Origin: Hypholoma sublateritium FD-334 SS-4
Lineage: Eukaryota > Basidiomycota > Agaricomycetes > Agaricales > Strophariaceae
Assembly: GCA_000827495.1 (NCBI GenBank)
Contig: KN817711.1
Location: forward strand, 36,303 to 48,347
Length of the DNA: 12,045 nt
Direction of reading: 5' to 3'
The position numbers were made by a program, and so were the translations under genes. Positions 1 through 8,111 of the stretch are shown in pieces; within the stretch, counting starts at the first letter, position 1, and the number at the start of each line of letters is the position of its first letter. Below the pieces are notes generated by a model. The model had not been told where the DNA came from. It saw nothing but the letters and a program-made list of their open reading frames with translations, and ran no database searches.

Positions 1-631
1 TATCTAATGCATGAGACTAGCAGCCACTGGTGAGACACAAGGCGAGGAACTTGACACGCTCAGGCAGGAACTAGAAGCGCGAACCAAAGCCCAGGTTCGT
101 GTTTAGCCTGCTCCACGAAACGAAGTTACTAACGCCAAAATTTTCGTCCCCCAGGATGAGGAGCAGGACTTCCTCGAGCGGGCGCAGAACGAGATCGAAA
201 CGCTGCAGGCCGAGCTCGGCGCGCGCGAGGACGAGATCGAGGAGCTGCGCGACCTGGTGAATACGCCCGCATCCGACGCGCCGCGCTCGCTCGACGAGCT
301 GCTGAGCTCCATCCGGCAGCATCACGCGACCGAGATCTCCGCGGCGACGTCGCAGGTGTGCGCGCTCGAGAACACAGTGTTCAACAAGGAGAGCGCGATC
401 CACAAGCTGCAGAAGCACGTCGCGGGCCTCGAGGAGCAGGCCGCGCAGCTGCGCGCTACTCGAGGGCGACCTGCGGCGCGTCGCGACTGTGACGTATATA
501 TATATCTGCAGATCCAACGACAGAAATAGCGCGCCGTGAAACTTTTTGACGTCAACGGAGTACGGCGGACGCCAAAGGCAAAGGAGAAGAAGAAGGTGGA
601 GAACGCGGCCTGCAACCTCAAGGCCGGATGA
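1..631 (+). CDS. Coiled-coil protein, 3' part (5' end outside window)
   Basis: Not recognised as a named family. The first bases (CTAAT, then AG at about 20-23) look like the 3' end of an intron, so the gene begins upstream. Proposed exons are about 21-94, 155-488 and 530-631. Intron 95-154 (60 nt, donor GTTCGT, branch TACTAAC, acceptor CCCAG) is convincing and keeps the frame. The protein is rich in E, L, Q and R in heptad-like order across about 32-455, typical of a long coiled coil, with a short break near NTPASDAPRS. Near 455 the coiled-coil reading (ALLEGDLRRVAT) moves to another frame, which needs one extra or two missing bases. A 41-nt intron 489-529 would then lead into a lysine-rich tail (KAKEKKKVEN) ending at TGA 629-631. 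A 48-codon ORF, 628-774, overlaps this stop and may be the true C-terminus after another slip. Coding status is fairly sure; function and the exact 3' end are not. Confidence 0.6.
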
Positions 632-774
632 CAGACGAAGTAGAAGTAGAAGGGAAAGGCTTCATGTCTCTCGAAGACGAAGGTAGTAGGTCCAATACAT
701 TCAACGCAATCCCTGGCATGGCCGACCGGTGCGCCACGAACTCTCAACAAGCCATAGCTATCGATTATCACTGA

Positions 775-1957
775 ATGTATTTAATCTATTATCCGTCCAA
801 TGGTGCTCCATCGCGCGAGGCACAGAGCAGATCCCCGCACTGCATCGCCCCAAGTGCAAATACCTCGCATACGCCGTCGACCCCGCACGAACCAGCGTGC
901 GCCAAAGCCGCGCACGCGTCAGCCGTCCTGTGCAAGCGGAGGGGCACCCGGAGGGCAAAGAGAACCATAGCCATTCGCATCGCCGGACATCATCCAAGTC
1001 AAGCACATCGCGCTCTCGGCCGAGCCCGCGCAAGACTAACAAACGTGGGACGGACGACGGTGACCTGGTCCACAATATATCTCGCGTCCATCGACGAGCA
1101 GCGCCCCATTGTGAATGTCATGCTGATCCCCCCGACGGATGTGTCACCGCCCACGCTGCAGCCGCCGTCTAGNCTCGCGCCGCCCGCGTATCCCTCGACG
1201 TCGATCCGCATCACGACGAACGAGGACCTCAACCGCTTTGTGTCGTCGAGCACCGCGTCGGGGACGACGCTGACCGCGGGCAGCGCGCCGTCGTTCGTGA
1301 AACACGCGGGGCCCGCGCACATCCGCACGATCGCGCCGACGGACCTCCCCGCGCTGCCCGAGCAGTTCGGGACATGCTCTTCGACAAGGTGATGATGCGC
1401 TGGGTGAAGAACACGGCGCGCGCGACGATGGGGGCGGAGCGCTCGCTCAGGCAGGCGGGGGAGGTGTCCGATGACCCGTTTGGCGACATCGAGAGTCTGC
1501 GCGACGACTCGCGCGCGGCGGAGGGCGACGTGGGAGACGACGACGACGAGCATCAGTTCCGCGCGGGAGAGGTGGCTGCGGTGCCGGAGATGAGCATGAT
1601 CGAGGAGCAGTCGGAGGTCGAGGACGAGGAGGAGATGGAGCTGTCGAACTTTTCGACGGACGCGTCGGCGCACATCGAGCACATCATGACGGGCGTGGAG
1701 ACGGACGGGTACGAGGACGAGACGACGGACTCGGAGGACGCGGCGGACGATCTGCACATGGCGACGCAGGCGGAGATCAACGACATCGACTTCGACTCGG
1801 AGTTCGAGGATTCGCCGTCGCGGAACAGCATCCGGGGCGTGCGCAGTGCGGCGCCGAGCCCGCAGCGCGCGCTGCAGGTGCACAACTCGCACGCGCACGC
1901 GCAGCAACACCTCTCGCACTCGCAGCAGCACCTCTCGCACTCGTACGAGCAGTGCGA

Positions 1958-1990
<33 letters not shown>

Positions 1991-3569
1991 CGCGCATTCG
2001 CCGCAGTTCCTGAGCGTGCAGACGCAGATCATCACGCAGACGACGACGCTGAGCACGCCGAACCGGGGCGGTGGCGCGGCGCCCGCCNGCACGCCGGTGA
2101 TCAAGTCCGCGCTGAAGACGCCGCGGGGCAGCGCCGGCACGACGCCGACGTCGGCGATGCGCAGCGCCGATCGACGACGCTATCAGACGCCGTCGCAGCG
2201 GCTCAGCCACGGGCGCTCGGTGAGCTTCTCGGACGGGAAGCGTGAGGGGCCCATCCAAGGTATGCATGCACATTCTATCAGANTTANGCGGGCCCGCTGA
2301 TCTGGCCCNCGTCTATCTGGCGCGGTTTGTAGGCGTTAGCGTTTCTGGCGGGGCCGTGCTGTCGACGAGGTCTAAACGCATAGCGGACATGCTTGATGCG
2401 CTGGAGGATTCGGGTGCGTCGTCCGCCTGGCCGTGCGATAATATATTGACGGGGTCTGCAGATGCAGACGAGGACGACTCGCCATTGAAGGTGAGCAGCG
2501 CCGGGCGTCCCGAGGAGCTGCAGCCGCTGAGTGCGCGGCGCCCAAGCGACGCGAGCGCGGTGTCTGCGTCCCCGCGGCGCGTGTTCTCACGCACGTATGC
2601 GCGGCGTGGGTCGCCTGGGCGCAGCGCCGCGCGCGCGGACGCGACGTTCCTCACCGAGTGCTCGTTCGGCGTCGCGCACGACCGGCTCGTCACGGTGATC
2701 ACGGACGTGCAGCCGTTCGAGCCGCACTGGGACCGGCTTGGGAGCATCGACCTGTCGGGCGCGAAGCTCGAGAGTGTCGCGCGGCTGAAGGAGTTTCTCC
2801 CGCGCCTCGAATCGCTGAAGCTGTGCGTGATATGCGATCTGCCGAGGGCGTTTTTTTGACTGACGGGGAGGGGGCGTACAGGAACCGGAACGAATTGGCG
2901 TGGCTGAGCGGGATCCCCGTGGGCGTGCGGATGTTATCTGTCGCGCATAATTTGTACGCGCGCCCCCCACTCCGCCAATGTAGTGGGTGCTGACAGCTAT
3001 TGGCTACCCCAGTCTCACAGGGATCACGTCGTACAGCCATCTGCTGAATCTGGAGAATCTGGACGTGAGCCACAACGACGTGGAGTCGCTGCGCCGTGCG
3101 TGCTGTCGTTCTCTGCCGATCTGACTATGNTAAACTGCGCGCAGAATTGGAGTGCCTGCGGCACCTGCGCGAGCTCAAGGCGGACGGGAACAAGATCANA
3201 AGTCTCGATGGGCTGCAGCGCATGGACGGCCTCGTGAAGCTTAGCGTGCAGGGGAACCGGATCGAGGCGGTCGACTGCGCGCAGTATCGATGGTGNGNAT
3301 TTTCCCTTTGGATCAGTTCTGTGCTAACTCGATGATAGGACGCGATTGGAGATGCTTAACATCAGCCAGAACCGGCTGNCNAGTATGCAGGGGCTCGCAT
3401 CGCTGCAGACGCTGATTGCGCNGAATATGGGTGCAGTCCTTTTCCGGGCAAGATGATCGTGCGCGTGACTGACGAAGCTGCAGACGAGAACGCTCTGGGC
3501 GAGTTCACGGTGCAGGGGAGCATGCCGCGGCTGCGCATTCTGCGGGTGAGCGGGAACTGCCTGCGGTGA
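775..3569 (+). CDS. Nud1/Cdc11-like LRR spindle-pole-body scaffold (frame-broken, C-terminally truncated)
   Basis: Resembles fungal Nud1/Cdc11 (relatives of centriolin), the spindle-pole-body scaffold that anchors the septation/mitotic-exit kinase cascade. Exons: about 850-2259, 2333-2822, 2882-2953, 3013-3095, 3145-3292, 3339-3430 and 3484-3569. The six introns are 73, 59, 59, 49, 46 and 53 nt, and all keep phase. In order the protein shows an S/R-rich piece (about 980-1080), a segment with LFDKVMMRWVKNT (1377-1415), a long acidic disordered part, a polyQ tract, the basic motif VIKSALKTPRG (about 2099-2131) with RSVSFSDGKREGP, then ATFLTECSFGV (2640-2672) and DVQPFEPHW, and about eight leucine-rich repeats from 2745 (for example NLENLDVSHNDVESL, GLVKLSVQGNRIEAV). 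Frame breaks lie at about 1083 (ISR to ASIDEQ, two bases missing) and 1366-1373 (QFG to DMLFDK, one base missing). TGA 3567-3569 follows VSGNCLR inside the LRR array, whereas family members continue well beyond it. The start is uncertain; ATG 775 is only the first in the open frame. It is either a truncated pseudogene copy or an assembly-damaged gene. Confidence 0.8.
1902..1943 (+). repeat. 21-bp tandem duplication encoding QQHLSHS twice
   Basis: Bases 1902-1922 and 1923-1943 are two head-to-tail 21-bp units differing at one position (CAA versus CAG). They keep the reading frame and encode QQHLSHS-QQHLSHS in the disordered part of the Nud1-like protein. Confidence 0.9.
1959..1988 (+). repeat. 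CAG/CAA microsatellite (10 Gln)
   Basis: Seven CAG codons, two CAA and one CAG in a row give ten glutamines in frame in the Nud1-like protein, directly after the 21-bp duplication. It is a likely length-polymorphic site. Confidence 0.95.
2745..3566 (+). other. LRR domain of the Nud1-like protein
   Basis: Leucine-rich repeats with LxxLxLxxNxL spacing are spread over six exons: SIDLSGAKLESV, RLESLKLNRNELAWL, RMLSVAHNFLTGI, NLENLDVSHNDVESL, HLRELKADGNKI, GLVKLSVQGNRIEAV, RLEMLNISQNRL and RLRILRVSGNCL. Several introns fall inside repeats. The asparagine ladder is intact. The repeat after VSGNCL is cut by the stop, so the array has no visible C-terminal cap. Confidence 0.8.
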
Positions 3570-4560
3570 TGTCGACTCGGGGCGTCATCGTGATCAACGT
3601 GCTATCACCCCATCACTGCGCCTGTCGCGCATATGCGGTGTAGGCGCCGGGCATTTGATTCCGTCTGCCAAGGTTGCCTCTGCGCGGGTGGCGCCGAGCC
3701 GCCGCGATGGCTGTTTGTTGAACTTGAAGCGATCACGGATTGTGGGAAGAACGCGCAGGGTCGCGCACGCCGGCTGGGGGCGTCCGTCGGACACCCCGGG
3801 ACGCGCCGTGTCCAATCGGGAGCCGGTGCGAGCTCGCGCCAGTAGCGCTCGCACGTAGGCGGCGCCCGGGCGCGACCGCAAAAATATGCGTTTGCTATTA
3901 ACAGATTCGACGCGCGCTGGCGCCCGCGCGTCTCGAGCGTCGATAAGCAGCCCAGACGTGCGATGATGAACATATGCCCTGGCGCGCAGATGGATCGCGA
4001 TATCATTAATCAACGGACGCTCCACGCTCCCACCACACGCCGGACCCGTTTCAGATGCTGATCCCCGCACCGCCCGCGCGCGCAGGCTGCAGATGGACGG
4101 ATGCACCCAGGGCCCATCGATGGCTGATTCATGCGCATTATCACGGGTGTCAGCCAGAACATACAGACGTGCGTGCGTGCCCCGCTGACACCGACTTATC
4201 ATCTATCGGCGCGCGGCGGCATGGGAGGCGCCCACCGCAAACGCCACCACGCAATATGTGCAGCACCCACGGACGGAGCTCGCAGGCACGCGTCCGAAAC
4301 GCAGATAGGGGTGGAAACATGGGAGGCAATTTAGGCGTGCGGATTAAAAACAGACACGCACGCAGCGGAGCCGGAGCGGCATCCAGCGCGCGGCTGGGCA
4401 CCGCATTGCGCCTCGCCATAGCGGGAAGATAAGCTGGAACCTTGCACCCGCCGCACCCGCGCGCGAACGTCAAACCCCGTTGATTCGGTCTGCAGCGTCT
4501 ACGCATATATCCCAACTCACATAGGTCCCGTCTGACGCGCCACTCGATACATCTTCTGCC
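3570..4560. other. GC-rich stretch without a supportable gene
   Basis: Open frames occur on both strands, the longest on the minus strand at 3594-4202. All are rich in R, A, S and P, as expected from random GC-rich DNA, and show no motif. I looked for the missing C-terminal part of the Nud1-like protein after 3569 in all plus frames and did not see it. No tRNA-like or repeat structure was noticed. Confidence 0.6.
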
Positions 4561-4598
4561 ACCTAAGACACAAATACAGCAGCGAGGACGCTCGTCTA

Positions 4599-5015
4599 TG
4601 CACCTCTGGCCACACGTCCGACTCGTCCTCTGCGTCGCTCTCCCAAACTTTTATGCACTCGCTGCCTGTTTGTCGTCCAGGTTGCCCATCTCCGAGCTTC
4701 TTAAACAGGACAGAGGACAGGGGAATCACCTGCAGGCTGCGCAATGCGCAAACGCTCTGGACGGTCGGCACCCATAACGCTCGCGAGGGCGCGAAGACGC
4801 GTCTCCTGTATGGTGCGTGGTCTTGTATCTCGTCCGTCCCGTCTCTTACTGACTGTAGCTAATGTCCCAGGCCATGGTCGGGAGCAAACAGCATCAACCT
4901 TCTCGTCCTGAAAGACAAAGACGACGCCCATGACTTTATCGCTCCCGACTGGATAGATCTCGCACTGCCAATCTCCGCCGTGTTCTTTCTGGTGGCACAA
5001 CAGTCCATCCTGTAA
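4599..5015 (+). CDS. Unassigned coding-like segments
   Basis: Two pieces look coding but cannot be joined cleanly. A 59-codon ORF, 4599-4778, begins with a hydrophobic, signal-peptide-like N-terminus (LVLCVALPNFYALAACLSS). In another frame, 4680-4812 reads RNAQTLWTVGTHNAREG..RLLYG. A GTGCGT donor at 4813 and a CCCAG acceptor ending at 4870 (58 nt) follow. The most protein-like downstream reading starts PWSGANSINLLVLKDKDD at 4872 and runs to TAA 5013-5015, but it is out of phase with that splice by one base. No family is recognised. It could be the 5' part of the DUF4139 remnant downstream or a separate small secreted protein; minus-strand readings of the region are less convincing. Confidence 0.25.
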
Positions 5016-5027
5016 ACGCGGGAATCA

Positions 5028-5371
5028 ATGATCCCTACCTCCGCGCAAAACAACTCAGACCCCGCCTTGAACTTCGACACAGGGCCCGCCGCTTCTTCCG
5101 CGCGCAGGCCACCAGCTCTCCGGCCCCGGAAAGTAGTCAGTATCTTCAATCTAGGTCCGCTCGTCCCAAGTAAGAGGCGGGAACACCGCCTCGAAGCCTC
5201 ATCAACATCTCCAACTCCTCATACAATGCCACTGGCCGCCTCTCGTCGACGGCACGATTGGGACTCGGAGCTTGAGGAAAGAAACCGTCGGAAAGAATCG
5301 AAAGAATTCAAAGAATTCCAACTGAAGAGTGCAGATAATATACCGGCCGTCCCGGCTTTGTCGTTAGGGCG
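5028..5371 (+). CDS. Candidate upstream exon of the DUF4139 remnant
   Basis: An open frame from ATG 5028 to a donor at 5372 (GTGAGC). Low-complexity P/S/R sequence is followed by a charged, coiled-coil-like segment (LEERNRRKESKEFKEFQ, about 5268-5325). DUF4139 proteins of fungi carry a variable linker ahead of the conserved C-terminal half, so it could be that linker. However, its phase does not fit the exon that follows: reading back from GAG CAT CGA at the splice meets TAG at 5365-5367. Another frame at about 5201-5272 (LINISNSSYNATGRLSS) also looks protein-like, suggesting more frame breaks. No N-terminal DUF4140 domain was seen. Confidence 0.3.
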
Positions 5372-5424
5372 GTGAGCTCGTTTCGCCAACGGGTCCTCCA
5401 CTGCTAACGAGCCGATTTCGACAG

Positions 5425-6152
5425 AGCATCGACCGGTAATCGTTGCTACCGACAAGGGAGACGTCACGGCGACATTCCGGATTCCTGGGCGTATCAACGC
5501 GCCCAGCGACGCCCAGCAGCACAACGACACCATCTCCTCGTTCGTTGATGTGGCACACAATCCCGAAAGCCGGCGCGCGCGGCTATATGGAGGTGTGTTT
5601 CACGCATGATATAGGGACAATATGGCGTAGCTGAGCGCTCATCACGGCAGGCAAAAATTATAAACGAGTCGCAGGACGCGTTTATTCCGGGGCCTGAAAA
5701 TCTATACGTCGACGGCAACTTCGTCGCGACGATCTCTGTCCCCGCGGTTAGCCCCCAAGAAACATCCAGCTGCCCACTGGGTACTGCTATCCACGTACCT
5801 TATCTGACAACCGTCTACACGGCTTGGACGCTTCGCTCCGCGTGACGTACCACCGACAAGAGGTGAACAGCAGCCTGACGCTTCTACAAAACGTCCATGA
5901 CGAAGACCTAGGTCCTACACCCAGGGCATCGATATCGCCAACACGAAGTCCCCCCCCATCGCGAACCTCAAAGTCGTCGACATCATCCCGGTTTCGCAAG
6001 ACGAGCGGATCGAAATCAAGCTGCTCGCTCCGCCCCTCAGCCGGAGATCCTGTGGATCTACAAAGGACGACGTCCACGACGAGCGCCGAGAAGGACAGAA
6101 CGAGCAAGGAGCAGAAATCGAAATCGGACAGGGTCCGCGTGTCTCCGGGTGA
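5425..6152 (+). pseudogene. DUF4139 (mucoidy inhibitor A-like) gene remnant, multiple frame breaks
   Basis: Matches the C-terminal half of DUF4139 proteins, a family of unknown biochemical role. Pieces in order: 5427-5546 (GDVTATFRIPGRINAPSD); 5548-5592 (MWHTIPKAGARGYME); intron 5593-5650 (58 nt, GTGTGT to CAG, phase 0); 5651-5780 (YVDGNFVATISVPAVSP, then SSCPLG); a 41-nt intron-like gap 5781-5821; 5822-5880 (LDASLRVTYHRQE); 5882-5908 (FYKTSMTKT, then TAG); 5916-6149 (GIDIANTKSPPIANLKVVDI, then VSQDERIEIKLL), stop TGA 6150-6152. The strand frame changes at about 5546, 5881 and 5910. The intron ahead of it, 5372-5424 (53 nt, branch TGCTAAC), is clear. The family's mid-region is shortened around 5540. 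A GTGAGC donor at 6150, after RVRVSPG in the other frame, and an acceptor near 6263 could lead to a lost terminal exon (KFDAHC-like, about 6297). Family assignment is firm; whether the gene is dead or mis-sequenced is open. Confidence 0.75.
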
Positions 6153-6838
6153 GCACGCACACATGCCCTTGGCTCTTCCATCGGCGCTTCCAATCTGAGG
6201 GCGCCGTGCATTTGAGGCACGCGCGGGCGTTCGTACATAGACAGATGCGCACTGCGCCTCTAGGCGATTGTACGCGCGGCATCCCCTTCACTCTGAAAAT
6301 TTGATGCCCATTGCTGCCAGGTCCACCGCGCCTCACCGCCCGAACATAAGCAGACAGACTAAATTATGCCTCTCCACAGGCCGGCCCCGCACAAGCCCTC
6401 GCCGTCTCGCGGCCCCTCGTACACGCCGAGCCCGCACAGCCCGCCCCGCGCACACGACTCGCCGTGCTGCTAGTCCAAGCAGGCTCCGCGCTCTCCGTCG
6501 CCATGGGTACCAGTGCGGGTGCGAGCGTATACTGCGTCCACCACATCCAATGTCCGACGTAGCGCATCGCTATCACTGACGCCCGTCTTGTCGATAACGC
6601 CGTGGCCCCTGCCCCAGTCCGCGTATACCGACAACCCCGCGAGCGTCCAGTTGACTGTTGTCGTCTCTTACTGCCAGGCTGGCCGTCGGAGGCATGTCGT
6701 GCGCGGGGAGCGGTGACGCTCTGGTGTACATAAGTCAAACATGACGGATTGGGGCTTGTAGGATGGTGAGCGGTCCTCCTGGCACGTAGATAGCAGGATG
6801 GGTGGCACGCGTGCCTGTATCCCGACTTCTACATACCG
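6153..6838. other. No convincing gene
   Basis: Open frames here (minus 6364-6738; plus 6268-6579 and 6513-6716) are R/A/P/S-rich and overlap one another. A good-looking acceptor (pyrimidines then CACAG near 6380) is followed by about 100 bases open in another plus frame, reading LAVLLVQAGSALSVAMG before a GTACCAG. That could be an exon of a lost gene, but I cannot connect it to anything. Confidence 0.4.
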
Positions 6839-7051
6839 ATGGCGCCGCTTTTGTTCATGGTGAAGGGGCGAGGGTCCGCGTGGCTTGAAAAAGAGCAGCA
6901 GGAACGCGAGCGGGAGCAGAAGGCCCGAGACAAGGAGCGAGAGGTAGAGACCGTACGGTACAGACAAGGGAAAGCCCAGCGCTGCTGTTGTCAATTCGAC
7001 ATTTTTCGAAACAGGCCGCAATGGCCATCACTACAACTCTCGCCGCGCTGA
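6839..7051 (+). CDS. Small charged ORF, possibly spurious
   Basis: A 70-codon ORF from ATG 6839 with a strongly charged helix (KEQQEREREQKARDKEREVE) in its middle. The opposite strand over the same bases reads as a leucine-rich, membrane-like segment (LYLSLLVSGLLLPLAFLLLF), which is the expected mirror of E/R/K codons, so only one strand, if any, is real. No start context, intron or homologous motif favours either. Confidence 0.2.
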   Translation: MAPLLFMVKGRGSAWLEKEQQEREREQKARDKEREVETVRYRQGKAQRCCCQFDIFRNRPQWPSLQLSPR

Positions 7052-7094
7052 ATCGAACCCATTAGCATGAAACATTTTTCTCCCACATGAACCA

Positions 7095-7129
7095 CGAGAT
7101 TCTAGGAGAGATCCATGAGGAGAATCTCG
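7095..7129. repeat. Inverted repeat, 9-bp perfect arms
   Basis: CGAGATTCT at 7095-7103 and AGAATCTCG at 7121-7129 are exact reverse complements separated by 17 bases. The structure lies about 120 bases beyond the stop of the minus-strand gene, where it could fold in the 3' UTR, and close to the composition change near 7050. Confidence 0.7.
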
Positions 7130-7246
7130 GGGCAGATTCTTCCCACTGGAATTCCGGGCCAGCTCGAGAGACTAAGTGAATTTATTGTGAACAAGAAAAC
7201 ATTCAGAGAAAACTATCAAGAACCCAAAAACTGGGAAAACCGTCGT

Positions 7247-8076
7247 TTAAAATCTGTATGGGCCCTGTCTCAAAAGGATTGGTGAGTCTTGCAGAGTGAA
7301 TGAAAACATGATACTCACAGCTAAATGTGTAATATTGGTCTCGTAAACCGTTAAGCGCCTCTTTTTACTGGGGATACGTATCTGGCGCCCGAACTCGGTT
7401 TCTCCGTTGGTGTCGACATGAAGCCACCAGTATTTGGTAAATTGGACGGCGTCCGGATCCGAGAAATCGGCCAGTAGATAACCAAAAGCTGTATAATGGG
7501 GATATTCTCGGACGCCAGAACTCTTGGGTGAAATGTGTGGGCAGGGATGTCTGTTCCAATATGAATCAATGAACGGCGATAATAGGTCGAGACTCACTCG
7601 ATAACGACTACCCAGTGTCTCCTGCCAAACATCTTCTCGATCTGTTGAATTTCTTTTGCGATGGCTGCCCGAAAGATCGGAATTACAGCAAGACGTTGTT
7701 CTCTGGACTCTTCCCTGGACAGAAATCCTCTCCTCAAGAATAACTCGTATGAGGTGTTGCTGCCTGCAGTGGACGGTGAGTGGACCTCATAACATAATAG
7801 AAAACTAGATAATGCCATACCGGTAGCCATGCGATGTGCTTTGAGTTCTCAGCAATGGACAAAAATGGGCCCACGAGCGCCAATGAAAATTCGCACCCAG
7901 CTTGCACTTCCGTCCTCCCACCGATCCTGCGCACTTAATACATTCACCACGGACGACGCGGCATTCGACGTACATCTGCGGCGTTCCCCCGGTCGGCCAG
8001 AGGTGCAATTAGCCCGCGGTTCTACTGTCTGTAAACGATCGTGACACGTCGAAAAACCTGTGAGTTGCTGTGCCAA
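7247..8076 (-). CDS. Minus-strand orphan gene (5' exon uncertain)
   Basis: Function unknown. In transcription order the clear exons are 7763-7598, 7550-7319 and 7264-7247, with introns 7597-7551 (47 nt, GTGAGT to ACAG) and 7318-7265 (54 nt, GTGAGT to ACAG); both keep phase and the stop is TAA 7249-7247. The exons encode EIQQIEKMFGRRHWVVVIE, then TAFGYLLADFSDPDAVQFT, KYWWLHVDTNGETEFGRQI and KKRRLTVYETNITHLA, a compact domain rich in W, Y and F. A further intron, 7820-7764 (57 nt, GTATGG to TGCAG), probably precedes them. Upstream, minus-strand 8008-7821 carries a cysteine cluster C-x6-C-x2-C-x8-C (about 7979-7923), possibly zinc-binding, but no single upstream frame joins exon 7763-7598 without a stop or a one-base slip. 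The ATG at 7830 in the continuous frame would give a shorter protein. The domain exons are likely real; the 5' end is a guess. Confidence 0.55.
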
Positions 8077-8100
8077 GGTGGGCGTGTGTTGTCCTCGTCC

Positions 8101-8110
8101 CCTTTATAAG
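8101..8110 (-). promoter_or_regulatory. Possible TATA box for the minus-strand gene
   Basis: The minus strand reads CTTATAAAGG here, a good TATA element in mixed-composition DNA, about 25-35 bases ahead of the first minus-strand ATG region near 8076. It is supported only by motif and position. Confidence 0.3.
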
Positions 8111-8111
8111 C

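Noticed and set aside
495..505. TATATATATAT as a TATA box
   Set aside because: Lies within the proposed intron of the coiled-coil gene with no gene start at the right distance.
999..2273. Minus-strand ORF of 424 codons opposite the Nud1-like gene
   Set aside because: R/L-rich composition with runs of leucine opposite the CAG tract; it is the mirror of the plus-strand coding exon, which carries recognisable family motifs.
2257..2300. Continuation of the Nud1-like ORF past 2259
   Set aside because: Reads into Ns and non-family sequence; the GTATGC donor at 2260 and acceptor at 2332 restore the family frame exactly.
3594..4202. Minus-strand ORF of 202 codons
   Set aside because: Arginine/alanine-rich with no motif, overlapped by other open frames on both strands; typical of random GC-rich DNA.
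6668..7021. Minus-strand ORF with a membrane-like leucine stretch
   Set aside because: The hydrophobic run is the antisense of an E/R/K-rich helix on the plus strand, a common artefact; no other support.
7040..7065. tRNA-like B box (GGGTTCGATTC on the minus strand)
   Set aside because: The flanking bases do not form a T stem and no A box or acceptor stem is present.
7594..7830. ATG 7830 as the start of the minus-strand gene
   Set aside because: Possible, but the segment 7820-7764 looks like a 57-nt intron with a good donor and acceptor, so the start is more likely upstream.
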